Shown: positions 8,887 through 18,030, counted from the first letter of the stretch. The stretch is DNA of 64,000 nt from Sphaerochaeta sp. (GCA_016342655.1 JAEINL010000001.1:1-64000); one strand, 5' to 3'. The notes: a model not told the origin generated them from the sequence alone. Translations and numbers: made by a program.

Positions 8887-8900
8887 GTTAAAGGTTTAAC
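8887..8900. promoter_or_regulatory. Palindrome GTTAAA-GG-TTTAAC, candidate operator
   Basis: A 14-nt inverted repeat with the same half-sites as 8789-8801, 98 bp farther upstream. It could be a second operator allowing looping by a tetrameric or dimeric LacI protein. The central CG typical of LacI operators is absent. Confidence 0.4.
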
Positions 8901-9201
8901 CAAAATTAAAAAACCAGTACCATTTGTCATATTTATATACCGAACAAAAATGGTGTTCATTCTGATTGTTGGTCTTGTCATCTCTTGGTTTTCAGAAGAA
9001 AGAGGGTGTTGCCAGGAGCAAAAGCGGACGAATCTGTTTTGTGAAAAGGGTAGGAAGGTCTCACAAAATTAGTATAACGGCACACAGAAATGGAGGCTTT
9101 TCTGACCCGGACGGAGACAGGGTGATATGCTTACTTGGTGTATATATCTTTGAAGGGAGTCGTTGATGCCCCAAGATACTTTTGGGGTGAAAATTGTTCA
9201 T
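8901..9201. other. Non-coding stretch upstream of the sugar operon
   Basis: About 300 nt without a convincing gene. Short open frames on the plus strand have no ribosome site and no recognisable protein character. A hairpin CCCCAA / TTGGGG lies at 9169-9187. No further promoter or RNA gene is evident. Confidence 0.5.
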
Positions 9202-9239
9202 AAAAACGAGTAGAGCACCCCTAAGAGGTGCTCTACTCG
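9202..9239 (-). terminator. Intrinsic terminator of the zwf transcript
   Basis: Perfect 13-bp arms (9207-9219 and 9227-9239) enclose a 7-nt loop. On the minus strand the stem is followed by TTTTT (9206-9202). It lies 100 nt downstream of the glucose-6-phosphate dehydrogenase stop. Confidence 0.85.
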
Positions 9240-9287
9240 ATTACTTGGAATATTCTTAGGAAAAGGTAGCTTTCAGAGAAAGCCAGT

Positions 9288-9341
9288 ATTCTTCTCTTAT
9301 TTCTTTTTTCTTTTTTTTTCTTATTCTTATTCTTCTTCTTA
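9288..9341 (-). repeat. Polypurine (AAGAAT-type) tract after zwf
   Basis: The minus strand directly after and including the zwf stop is almost purely A and G, with imperfect AAGAAT units and a long A-rich core. It is low-complexity sequence between stop codon and terminator with no coding capacity. Confidence 0.6.
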
Positions 9342-10691
9342 CGTGTACCACTCAAAATGATTCTTTTCTGCCAGCTCTGATGCAAAGCGGGGCAGTGTCC
9401 TGACCGGATAGACCTCAGTGTGACCTGTATGTTCCAACATAGGGGTCACAATCCTCCAGGACTCGGTGATCTCGCGCATAGTAGGGAAGAGGCTCTTGTC
9501 CCCCTGCAGGATCTTCTCTAGGATCTGCTCATAGGCTTCCGGGGTATTGGCTCCGAAGGTCTCAGCCTGATTGAATCTGAACCGTACTGGCTTGGACTTC
9601 CAGGATGTGTTCGGTTGCTTCAGGTTTACACTGATATCGATAGTCAGCTCAGGATGGATGTTTATGATAACCCCGTTCTCGGCAATGTCCTGGTCATGCA
9701 TCACCTCCTTGGTGGTGTTCTTGAACTTCACATAGATGAGACTTTTAGGTTCACCTTGCATCTTGCCTGTACGGATATAGATGGGGATGTTTGCAAAGAA
9801 ATAGGTATTCACACAGAGCTTGAGGGCCGCATAGGTGGGAATGTCCACCACATGGCCACTATTTACTCCTAGGGACTCATACCTGCCCATGGAGAATTCC
9901 TCAACGGGGGATATGGCCTTCAATACCTTTACCTTTTCAATAGCAATATCCTCTGAGGAAAGGGATGCGGGCTCGTTCATGGTGAGATAGGTTACAATCT
10001 GCAGGATATGGTTCTGGATGGTGTCGCGCACCACCCCGATTTTCTCATAGAAACCGAGCCTCTGGTCCACCCCATGAGTCTCGTCAAAGATGATCTGGAT
10101 ACTCTCAATGGAGTCCTTGTCCCAGATCCTGCGGATGATGTCATTGTGAAAGCGCATGATGAGCAGGTTCTGCATGAACTCCTTACCCAGGTAGTGATCA
10201 ATCCTAAATATTTCCCTATTAACGAACGCAGTCTCCAGAATCTGGTTGTATCGAACAGCAGACTCCAGGTCAAAGCCGAAGGGCTTCTCAACCACAATCT
10301 TCTTGGTGAGGGTGCATATACTGTTCATGGAGGCATCGACTTCCTGAATCTGATGGATAGCCTCTTCATAGAGATTGGGCTGTAGCGCAAGGTAGTAGAT
10401 AAGCTCTACATTCTTCTTGTCCTCGACCATGGATTTGAGTTTATCTATCAAGGTGGCAGTAGCTTTTTGATCAGCCATATCATAAGGCAGGTAATCGAGA
10501 TGCGTAAGGAATTCAGGACTGGCACTCTTGTCAATGATGCTGCTTATAAAGGTTTCCCGGTCCTTAAATCTCCTTCCCAGTGATAGGATATCAAACTCGA
10601 ATCCTTTTCCAATGAGTTTTTCATAGGCAGGGTACAGTTTTTTCAAAGCAAGGTCCCCGGTCCCTCCGTACTGTATGATGATTCTTTTCAT
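9339..10691 (-). CDS. zwf: Glucose-6-phosphate 1-dehydrogenase
   Basis: A 450-residue G6PD that oxidises glucose 6-phosphate to 6-phosphogluconolactone, producing NADPH. The cofactor loop reads GGTGDLA (9-15) instead of the usual GASGDLA. EKPFG is at 135-139 and the catalytic signature DHYLGKE at 165-171. It lies 4 nt after the 6-phosphogluconolactonase gene, with a ribosome site CAGGAG before the start, so the two oxidative pentose-phosphate steps are made from one transcript. No 6-phosphogluconate dehydrogenase gene is in the window. Confidence 0.95.
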   Translation of the reverse strand: MKRIIIQYGGTGDLALKKLYPAYEKLIGKGFEFDILSLGRRFKDRETFISSIIDKSASPEFLTHLDYLPYDMADQKATATLIDKLKSMVEDKKNVELIYYLALQPNLYEEAIHQIQEVDASMNSICTLTKKIVVEKPFGFDLESAVRYNQILETAFVNREIFRIDHYLGKEFMQNLLIMRFHNDIIRRIWDKDSIESIQIIFDETHGVDQRLGFYEKIGVVRDTIQNHILQIVTYLTMNEPASLSSEDIAIEKVKVLKAISPVEEFSMGRYESLGVNSGHVVDIPTYAALKLCVNTYFFANIPIYIRTGKMQGEPKSLIYVKFKNTTKEVMHDQDIAENGVIINIHPELTIDISVNLKQPNTSWKSKPVRFRFNQAETFGANTPEAYEQILEKILQGDKSLFPTMREITESWRIVTPMLEHTGHTEVYPVRTLPRFASELAEKNHFEWYT

Positions 10692-10695
10692 AGCG

Positions 10696-11352
10696 TTACT
10701 CCTGTAGGTCAGTGATGATGGTCACAAAAAAATCCTGTTGTGAGAAGAAGGAACACGGAAGGCTATCGGGTTTTTCCTTGTTCCCAAGCAGTCGGTTCAG
10801 GGCCTCGCGTTTCCCTTCATCTAAGAACAGCAGATAGATAGGGGCCTTGTGTGCATGCTCCAGGAATCCCCTGTAGGTGAAGGTAACCCGTTCATTTGGG
10901 GGTTTGGGAGAGTTTTTCACCAGAGCTGTCTGGGTTTTGTCTTGCGAAGGGTAGGATCCAGGGAAAAGGGATGCGACATGGCCATCCTCACCTACCCCGA
11001 GATACACCAGGTCAAGCTGTGCGTCCTCCTGTTCCAGCAGGGATTTGCCGAGACTAGGAATATGCAGGCTTGCCTTAGCAAACCGATTGTCTTTCATTGC
11101 CTTATCCAGACCTGCCTCAAGAAGCGTATCTGCATTCAATTCTCCACTGCGTCTCTCATCAAAGAGATAGAGCCTGATGCGTTTGAACGTTGCATCTTCG
11201 AGGCCAAGCATCCCTTTGATGAGGATCTTTGCACTTCTTCCCCCAGGAAGGCCAATGCGAATCGGTCCATCCTTTTTACGTGCTATCTCTTCTATATGGG
11301 TGCGTACCAGCTGCTCCAGATCCTCTGATGCGGTAATTGTCAGTTTCTTCAT
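10696..11352 (-). CDS. pgl: 6-phosphogluconolactonase
   Basis: A 218-residue DevB/SOL-type lactonase hydrolysing 6-phosphogluconolactone. Family motifs are LPGGRSA (35-41), FDERR (64-68) and GVGEDGHVASLFPG (119-132). It precedes zwf by 4 nt. No Shine-Dalgarno sequence precedes the ATG at 11352; instead a TATATT hexamer ends exactly 6 nt upstream, so the mRNA may be leaderless. Confidence 0.92.
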   Translation of the reverse strand: MKKLTITASEDLEQLVRTHIEEIARKKDGPIRIGLPGGRSAKILIKGMLGLEDATFKRIRLYLFDERRSGELNADTLLEAGLDKAMKDNRFAKASLHIPSLGKSLLEQEDAQLDLVYLGVGEDGHVASLFPGSYPSQDKTQTALVKNSPKPPNERVTFTYRGFLEHAHKAPIYLLFLDEGKREALNRLLGNKEKPDSLPCSFFSQQDFFVTIITDLQE

Positions 11353-11358
11353 ACATCG

Positions 11359-11364
11359 AATATA
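11359..11364 (-). promoter_or_regulatory. -10 element of pgl-zwf (possible leaderless mRNA)
   Basis: TATATT on the minus strand ends 6 nt before the pgl ATG. No good -35 hexamer is visible 16-18 bp upstream, so this is weaker than the aroB and RNase Z cases. Confidence 0.3.
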
Positions 11365-11418
11365 CCCAATAAAAGCCTAGGAGAACAGTAGTAGAGGTAC
11401 AGGCACAGGAAATTAGGC

Positions 11419-12669
11419 TTATTGGTTGGCTGTTTCCAGCTTTTCTTTTGCTATAGCAAGCATAAGCTTGATGCGGTTATCCTGGTTCACATGGGTAGCC
11501 GAGGGGTCATAGTCGATTGGTACGATATTTGCATCGGAGGCTTTCTCTGTCACGGTCCTGATCATACCCTTTGCACAGATATGATTGGGAAGACACCCAA
11601 AGGGTTGGGTGCAGACAATATTCTTATACCCTAAATGGACTAGTTCCAGCATCTCGGCTGTAAGGAGCCAACCCTCACCCATCTTGACGCCATAATCGAG
11701 AATCCCTTCGTTAAGCTTCTTCATCTCGAGGTAGGTGGAGGGAACGGTAAAGCAACCCTGTTTCCTTATCGCATCGAGGGACATCCTTTCAACCATAAAC
11801 AACAGTTTCATCAGAAACTGGGTAAAGTGGGAGGAGATGAATCTTCCCCCGTAGTATTTTCGGTCTATGATGGCGTTGTCCGCCCCATAGTAAAGAAAGC
11901 CCATCATGGTGGGGACCATAACTTCACAACCCTGGTCTTCAAGGAACTGTTGGAGATTGTTGTTCCCAAGGGGGGAGTACTTCATGTATATCTCCCCTAC
12001 AATGCCCACCTTGATCTTCTTTACCTTGGCAGTCTTGATCTGGGCAAATTCTTTGGCTATTGCGTTGAGGTTGCGCTTCATTGCCCAACCGATGTAATCG
12101 CTGTTGTTTGCAAACTTTTCACTGAGATGTGTTATCCACTTGTTGACCAGAAGATCAGCTTCACCTTTGGTATTCTCATAGGGACGAACCTGGTTGGAGA
12201 GGGTCATCAAGAGGTCTCCATACACAAACCCTGCATAGGCTTGCAGAAGCATGAAGGGGGTGAGCTTCATACCTGGATTCTTTTCCATCCCCTTGAAGTT
12301 GAGACTGATTACAGGAATCTGTTCCATTCCACACCGTTTCAGGGCTTTTCTCAAGAGGAAGATGTAGTTGCTGGCTCTACAGCCCCCACCAGTCTGTGTT
12401 ATTACCAGAGCCGTCTTGTCTACATCATAGAGTCCGCTTTTCAAGGCGTCGATCATCTGCCCGATGACCAGCTGGGCTGGGTAGCAGATGTCATTGTGCA
12501 CATACCTCAAGCCCTCGCGTATGACGTTCGGACTTTGGTTCTCCAAAAGAACGGCCTTGTAACCATGATTGACAAAGACTTCCTTGATCAGGGTGAAATG
12601 GACAGGGGACATATTGGGGATAAGGATGGTATAATCCTTTTTCATTGCTTTGGTGAATGAGACTACCAT
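11419..12669 (-). CDS. 2-hydroxyacyl-CoA dehydratase-like protein (activase partner)
   Basis: A 416-residue protein resembling the C-terminal part of the large CoA-dehydratase-activase-like proteins of anaerobes, with a dehydratase D-component-like fold. Possible cluster ligands are in ICYPA (early), TQTGGGCRASNY (about 112-123) and CTQPFGCLPNHIC (near 352-364). The start overlaps the stop of the upstream activase gene as TAATG, with GAGGAGG upstream, so synthesis is coupled. The substrate is unknown; no acyl-CoA genes are nearby, so a general reductive or iron-sulfur role is possible. Confidence 0.75.
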   Translation of the reverse strand: MVVSFTKAMKKDYTILIPNMSPVHFTLIKEVFVNHGYKAVLLENQSPNVIREGLRYVHNDICYPAQLVIGQMIDALKSGLYDVDKTALVITQTGGGCRASNYIFLLRKALKRCGMEQIPVISLNFKGMEKNPGMKLTPFMLLQAYAGFVYGDLLMTLSNQVRPYENTKGEADLLVNKWITHLSEKFANNSDYIGWAMKRNLNAIAKEFAQIKTAKVKKIKVGIVGEIYMKYSPLGNNNLQQFLEDQGCEVMVPTMMGFLYYGADNAIIDRKYYGGRFISSHFTQFLMKLLFMVERMSLDAIRKQGCFTVPSTYLEMKKLNEGILDYGVKMGEGWLLTAEMLELVHLGYKNIVCTQPFGCLPNHICAKGMIRTVTEKASDANIVPIDYDPSATHVNQDNRIKLMLAIAKEKLETANQ

Positions 12670-15593
12670 TACCTGTTTCCCTCCTCAAGGGCTGCCAACA
12701 GGCTTCTGATGCGGATCTTAACCGCTCCAAGGTTGGTTATCTCATCAATCTTAATCTGCGTATAGATCTTTTTGCTGTCATGCAGGATATCCCTGATCTC
12801 ATCGCTGGTAACCGCATCAAGACCACAACCGAAGGATACCAGATGGATGAGATTCATATCCTCGTGAAGCAACACATACCGTGCGGCATCATAGAGGCGT
12901 GCATGGTAGGGCCACTGGTTGAGTACATTGCGGCTCTCTTTCTTCATCTTATGGGCCACAGTGTCCTCGCTGATAATGGCACATCCACATTGCAACAACA
13001 GCTGGTCTATGCCATGGTTGACTTCACTGTCCAGGTGGTAGGGCCTGCCTGCAAGCACAATGATGGGCCAATTCTTAGCCCGTGCATTCTCTATGATTAC
13101 CTCCCCTTGGGCTCGTATGGCTTTCAAGTAGGTCTCATATGCCTCATACCCTCGCTTGCATGCTTCTCTGATCTCCTTAAGGGGAATCTTGTACGGCTTG
13201 CCTATGACAACATTGAGCCGTTTGGGGAGGAATGAGCGGTCCGCAAGTGAGAGGTAGTCACTGATGAAGGTGATTTCCTCCCCATCGAGCTCAGCGATAT
13301 TGTTTTTCAGGACTTCAGGGTAGTAGGCAACAACCGGACAGTTGAAATGGTTGTCGCCTTTGTGCTCATCAATGTTATAGCTGCTGCAGGGGTAGAAGAT
13401 GGTCTTTACCCCTGCATTCAGAAGGTACTGGATATGACCATGCATCAGTTTTGCAGGATAACAGACCGTATCGCTGGGGATGCTTGACTGCCCGTCAAGA
13501 TAGGTCTGTCGGGTAGAGGGGGGTGATACCACTACCTCAAAACCAAGAGAGGAAAAGAATGTGTGCCAGAAGGGTAGCTGTTCCATGAAGTTCAGTTGGA
13601 ATGGGATTCCTATTGTCCCCCTTCGGTTCTTGACCGGCTTGAACTGGGCGAGATACTGTTGCTTGAAGGCATAAATGTTCAGATCCTTGGGATCAGGGAT
13701 GAAACTCTCAGGCTTGACGATGCGGTCACACTTGTTCCCGCTTATCAGCTTGCGTTCGTGATCGAAGCTATTAACGGTCAGCAGGCAATAATTGGTGCAT
13801 CCTTTGCAATGGAGTGTCTTTGTGCTGTGTGTAAAATGTTGTAAGGCGTCAAGTTGTAGCAGGGTAGTACCCAACGGGACGCTCTGGTGCATCTTCATAG
13901 CGTAGAGGGCACATCCATAGGCCCCCATCAGAGCTGCTTGGCGGACACGGACCACCTCAGTACCCAGTTCCATCTCAAAGGAGCGGAGCACCGCATCATT
14001 GAGAAAAGTCCCTCCCTGCACCACTATGTGATTACCCAGCATGGAGGGGTCTGTGGAACGGATTACCTTATAGAGGGCATTCTTGACCACACTGATAGCA
14101 AGTCCTGCGAATATGTCCGGCACTGAGGCACCATCCTTCTGTGCCTGTTTTACCGAACTGTTCATGAAGACCGTACACCGACTTCCCAAGTCAACCGGAG
14201 AAGTGGATCTCAGTGCCTTCTGTGCCGCTTCCTCGGGAGTATAGCCCAAGGCGTTGGAGAAAGTCTGCAAAAAGGAACCACAGCCTGAAGAGCAGGCTTC
14301 ATTGAGATAGATATCATCGATGACGCCATCGACAATCTTGAAGCACTTGATGTCCTGACCACCGATATCAATGATGAAATCGACCAGGGGGTCGAAGGTT
14401 TTTGCACTGGTATAGTGTGCTATGGTCTCAACCAGAGAGTATTCAAGGTCAAAGGCTTGCTTGATAAGGTGTTCCCCATATCCTGTGGAACATCCTTTGA
14501 CCAGAGTTACCTTAGGGTAAGCGACCATGAAGGAGGTGAGGAACTCCTTGACCAGTTGTACAGGGTTGCCGTTGTTGCCCTGGTAACGTGTATGCAGAAC
14601 CCGTCCTTCTTGATCAAGGATACAGATCTTGACCGTGGTAGAGCCAGCATCGATTCCCAAGAACGCCTCACCCTTGTAGGTTTCCACGTCTCCAGAGACA
14701 AGCTTTGCTTTAGCATGTCTCTCTTTGAATATCTCATACTCTTTCTCATCCTTGAAAAGGGGAAGGATGGAGGTGTAGGAGGCCTGTACTTTGGTATGTT
14801 CTACGATATGGATGAGTTCTTTTAGGGAAAGCTTGCTCCCATTACTGGCCAAGGCTGTTCCCAGAGCCACAAAGTAGAGAGAGTTTTCCGGGCAGGTACC
14901 TTCAAGCTTGAGGGTAAGGTCAAAGGCCTTTCGTAGTTGGGAAAAGAAGGTCAGAGGACCCCCAAGATAGACCACCTGCCCTTTGATGGGTCTGCCTTGG
15001 GCAAGACCCGCAACACTCTGGTTGACTACAGAATAGAAGATGGAGAGTGCGAGGTCTTCTTTGGCTGCTCCCTGATTGAGTAGGGGCTGTACATCACTCT
15101 TTGCAAAGACCCCACAGCGACTGGCAATGGAATAGGTCTGGTTAGCATGCGTTGCAAGGATGTCCATCTCATCTTGGCTGACATTGAGTAGCGAAGCCAT
15201 CTGGTCGATGAAGGAACCAGTGCCGCCGGCACAGGTTCCGTTCATACGCACTTCCATCTGTGCACCAAGGAAGAGGATCTTTGCATCCTCACCACCGAGT
15301 TCGATGACCACATCGCTTCCAGGCAGGTAATGTTTGACCGCAAGGCGGGTTGCGTATACCTCCTGGACAAAACTGAGGTCCAAGTTTTGGGCAAGACCCA
15401 TTCCAGCTGAGCCGGAAATGCTGATGGATATATCCTTGTCGCCAATTTCTGATAGAATTGCCGACAGTAAGGTTACCGCAGTCTCCCGAATTTGGGAAAA
15501 GTGACGGGTATACTGTGCATGCACAAGATTGCCATTGTCATCAAGGACCACGCTTTTCATCGTGGTGGAGCCAACATCTAATCCGATTCTCAC
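12669..15593 (-). CDS. Acyl-CoA dehydratase activase-like ATPase (two BcrAD/BadFG domains + DUF2229)
   Basis: About 974 residues. Two ASKHA-type ATPase modules are visible: the first starts at DVGSTTMKS (near residue 4) and has GTCAGGTGSF, with a Cys expected to ligate a [4Fe-4S] cluster. The second starts at GIDAGSTTVK (about 310) and has NEACSSGCGSF. A DUF2229-like region follows, with CKGCTNYC and CYPAKLMHGH. The GTG at 15593 is chosen because GGAGG lies 7 nt upstream; the longer frame to 15620 contains that site within coding. Related proteins use ATP to drive low-potential electron transfer. The real partner reaction is unknown. Confidence 0.82.
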   Translation of the reverse strand: MRIGLDVGSTTMKSVVLDDNGNLVHAQYTRHFSQIRETAVTLLSAILSEIGDKDISISISGSAGMGLAQNLDLSFVQEVYATRLAVKHYLPGSDVVIELGGEDAKILFLGAQMEVRMNGTCAGGTGSFIDQMASLLNVSQDEMDILATHANQTYSIASRCGVFAKSDVQPLLNQGAAKEDLALSIFYSVVNQSVAGLAQGRPIKGQVVYLGGPLTFFSQLRKAFDLTLKLEGTCPENSLYFVALGTALASNGSKLSLKELIHIVEHTKVQASYTSILPLFKDEKEYEIFKERHAKAKLVSGDVETYKGEAFLGIDAGSTTVKICILDQEGRVLHTRYQGNNGNPVQLVKEFLTSFMVAYPKVTLVKGCSTGYGEHLIKQAFDLEYSLVETIAHYTSAKTFDPLVDFIIDIGGQDIKCFKIVDGVIDDIYLNEACSSGCGSFLQTFSNALGYTPEEAAQKALRSTSPVDLGSRCTVFMNSSVKQAQKDGASVPDIFAGLAISVVKNALYKVIRSTDPSMLGNHIVVQGGTFLNDAVLRSFEMELGTEVVRVRQAALMGAYGCALYAMKMHQSVPLGTTLLQLDALQHFTHSTKTLHCKGCTNYCLLTVNSFDHERKLISGNKCDRIVKPESFIPDPKDLNIYAFKQQYLAQFKPVKNRRGTIGIPFQLNFMEQLPFWHTFFSSLGFEVVVSPPSTRQTYLDGQSSIPSDTVCYPAKLMHGHIQYLLNAGVKTIFYPCSSYNIDEHKGDNHFNCPVVAYYPEVLKNNIAELDGEEITFISDYLSLADRSFLPKRLNVVIGKPYKIPLKEIREACKRGYEAYETYLKAIRAQGEVIIENARAKNWPIIVLAGRPYHLDSEVNHGIDQLLLQCGCAIISEDTVAHKMKKESRNVLNQWPYHARLYDAARYVLLHEDMNLIHLVSFGCGLDAVTSDEIRDILHDSKKIYTQIKIDEITNLGAVKIRIRSLLAALEEGNR

Positions 15594-15632
15594 CGAAATG
15601 CCTCCGAAGTACAGTAACAATACTCAAAATCA

Positions 15633-15647
15633 CCTGTTTGTAACAGG
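15633..15647 (-). terminator. Weak hairpin after thiI
   Basis: CCTGTT and AACAGG form a 6-bp stem with a 3-nt loop; on the minus strand TGATTTTG follows. It lies 48 nt beyond the thiI stop and could be a weak terminator before the activase gene. Confidence 0.3.
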
Positions 15648-15694
15648 GGATTTCTAGAGTTTTATACACATTAAGCGAAAGTGTCTATATGCAG

Positions 15695-16888
15695 TTACTC
15701 CCTGCGTCTTCCATCAGGGCCAAAGTCTATTGTTTCACTACTTTCAATTGCCTGTTCCAACAAAGATTCGATCTCCATCAACTCAAAATGATGGGTCACA
15801 CTCTTCTTATTCGGGTGTACCAGCGGATGTCTGGGACTGAAGATGACACAGCAGTCCTCATAGGGGAGTATGGAGGTCTCATAGGTGCCTATCCTTTTTG
15901 CCACATCCATAATTTCCTGCTTGTCCATTCCCACAAGCGGGCGCAAGACCAGCTGCTCGCTCATACTGTCGGTAAATGTCATGCTCTCAAGGGTTTGGCT
16001 GGCTACTTGGCTGAGGGCTTCGCCTGTGACGATGGCAGTTCCCTCCTGCATCAGGGATATTGCATTGGCAACCTTCATCATGGCGGCACGGAACATCAGG
16101 GTATGTTCGTCCTCAGGGCTATGTTCGCGTATCCAGAGCTGAACAGGGGTGAAGCCCACCACATGCAAACGGGTCCCCTGCAAATAGGGAGCTATGATCG
16201 AGGCAAGCTTCGCTACCTTCTCCAAGGCTCTCTCGCTGGTATAGGGTGCTGCATGGAAGTAGATGCACTCCTGTTTCAGACCTCGCTGTGCCATACGGTA
16301 GCCAGCAACAGGGCTGTCGATGCCGCCACTGAGCAGCAGCATGCCTTTTCCGGCAGTGCTGACCGGTAGGCCTCCCGGACCTGGCAGTGGTGAGGTGTAC
16401 AGGTAAGCCTTATCCCGAATTTCACAGTAGATGGTCTTCTCTGGGTATTTGGCATTGACCTTCATTGTAGGATAGGCATCAAGGACAACCCCACCCAGTT
16501 CACAGTCTATCTCATAGCTGCTCAGGGGAAACTGCTTGTCAGCACGTCTGGTCTCACTTTTGAAGGTTCCTGTCCCAGAGGCAAACGGTCCCTCCTGTAT
16601 AAGAAGGGCTGCGTGTCTCTTGATGACCTCGATATCCTTTTCGCAGCTGATGCACTTGGAGAACCCTACCACCCCGAAGGTGGTGCTGAAAGCCCTAAGA
16701 GCCTGCTCTTCAGGGCATTCGTTACTGATTTCAAAGTAGAGGCGGCCCTTCTGCTTGGAAACACTATTGCGGTATGGCTTGAGTTTGGCCTTGATGTTCA
16801 TCTTGAGCCGCTTTTCAAAAAAGTCACGATTCAGACCTTTGAGTGATATCTCCCCAAGTTTAACAAGGTACAGAATAGAATTTTTCAT
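15695..16888 (-). CDS. thiI: tRNA 4-thiouridine synthase ThiI (no rhodanese domain)
   Basis: A 397-residue protein that adenylates U8 of tRNA and transfers sulfur. It has an N-terminal ferredoxin-like and THUMP region (to about residue 165) and the PP-loop SGGIDSPV (187-194). It ends without the C-terminal rhodanese domain of the E. coli enzyme. It overlaps the cysteine desulfurase gene by ATGA, matching the dedicated desulfurase-ThiI pairs known from Bacillus subtilis (NifZ-ThiI). Its role in thiamine thiazole synthesis is uncertain without the rhodanese domain. Confidence 0.93.
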   Translation of the reverse strand: MKNSILYLVKLGEISLKGLNRDFFEKRLKMNIKAKLKPYRNSVSKQKGRLYFEISNECPEEQALRAFSTTFGVVGFSKCISCEKDIEVIKRHAALLIQEGPFASGTGTFKSETRRADKQFPLSSYEIDCELGGVVLDAYPTMKVNAKYPEKTIYCEIRDKAYLYTSPLPGPGGLPVSTAGKGMLLLSGGIDSPVAGYRMAQRGLKQECIYFHAAPYTSERALEKVAKLASIIAPYLQGTRLHVVGFTPVQLWIREHSPEDEHTLMFRAAMMKVANAISLMQEGTAIVTGEALSQVASQTLESMTFTDSMSEQLVLRPLVGMDKQEIMDVAKRIGTYETSILPYEDCCVIFSPRHPLVHPNKKSVTHHFELMEIESLLEQAIESSETIDFGPDGRRRE

Positions 16889-18030
16889 GTGAGCTCCCTA
16901 TATGTTGTCTCTATAGCTTGAGAGAGCAGTTCTGCTTCCTCTAGGGTATTCTCTGCGCTAAAGGACAGGCGCAGGCTGCTTTTGGCGTCTTGGGGATGGA
17001 AGAGCATTGCACTAAGCACCCCTTGGCTCTTTTGTTTGGCATTGTTTGAACAGGCGGAGCCTGAGGATACGCAAAAGCCCTTTTCGTAGAGTATCCTGGT
17101 AAATACTTCACTAGGCCAGGGTTTTACTGATAGTGTGAGTATATACGGTGAGCACAGTTCAGTAGGTGAAAGTATCGGCAGGAACGACAGCCTCTGTCGA
17201 AGCAGGATATTAATCTTCTCTACATGCGTATAGTTGGTATCCTGCTCACGCATTGCCTCTTCTAGTGCAGTGACCATAGCTGCTATGCCACTGAGGTTTT
17301 CTGTCCCTCCGCGTAGGCCGTTTTCCTGCCCACCTGCACGGTTGAGAGCGGTCACAGAAGCATCAGTGTTGTATAGGATGCCCATACCCCGAGGGCCGTG
17401 AACCTTATGTGCGCTGAAGGAGGCGCTGTCTACACCCAACGCTGTCAGGGAAAAGGGTATCTTGCCCAAGGCCTGTACTGCATCCGTATGAAAATGGATT
17501 TTACGCCCTGTTTGTGCTTCCTTTTCCCGAACCACGGAAACCAGGGATGCTATGTTCTGGATGGATCCGACCACATTGTTAACCAGGAGACAACAGACAA
17601 GTCGTGTCTTGTCTGTAAGGGCCTTTCTCAGGTCATCTGATCTGACAAATCCCTTCGGAGCATCAAGGTAGATGACTTTCCAGCCCAATTGCCTGAAGAG
17701 TGTGCCATACTCCTTGATGGAGGGGTGTTCGATATTGGTCAGGATTATCTCAGCTTTCTGGGGCTTCCAGACAAGGTGATTCAAGACTAGTGCGTTGGAC
17801 TCTGTTCCCCCGCTGGTAAAGAAGATGGCCGAGGAAGGGACATCCAGAAGATGAGCACTCTTTTCCCTAAGATCCTCCAGCAGGGTCTTGGCCTTAAGGC
17901 CTTCCTGGTGGAGAGCTGAAGGATTTCCGATATGGGATTCTGCTACTGAGACATATTTCTGAATAGCCTGCTTACTCATACGTGTAGTAGCGGCATTATC
18001 AAAATAGTGTATTTCTTTCATGATTTGCAT
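16885..18030 (-). CDS. Cysteine desulfurase (NifS/IscS family)
   Basis: A 381-residue PLP enzyme releasing sulfur from cysteine as a persulfide. It has FDNAATT (10-16), TSGGTES (72-78), the PLP lysine Lys209 in SAHKVHGP, and the catalytic Cys327 in SSGSACSNN. Coupling to thiI (4-nt overlap) suggests that it supplies sulfur for tRNA 4-thiouridine, possibly alongside Fe-S assembly. The start could be the second ATG (18021), since GGAG is only 3 nt from the first ATG and 12 nt from the second. Confidence 0.92.
   Translation of the reverse strand: MQIMKEIHYFDNAATTRMSKQAIQKYVSVAESHIGNPSALHQEGLKAKTLLEDLREKSAHLLDVPSSAIFFTSGGTESNALVLNHLVWKPQKAEIILTNIEHPSIKEYGTLFRQLGWKVIYLDAPKGFVRSDDLRKALTDKTRLVCCLLVNNVVGSIQNIASLVSVVREKEAQTGRKIHFHTDAVQALGKIPFSLTALGVDSASFSAHKVHGPRGMGILYNTDASVTALNRAGGQENGLRGGTENLSGIAAMVTALEEAMREQDTNYTHVEKINILLRQRLSFLPILSPTELCSPYILTLSVKPWPSEVFTRILYEKGFCVSSGSACSNNAKQKSQGVLSAMLFHPQDAKSSLRLSFSAENTLEEAELLSQAIETTYRELT

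Noticed and set aside
8860-9166. Two short plus-strand open frames upstream of the lacI operon
   Set aside because: No ribosome site, no promoter, no protein character.
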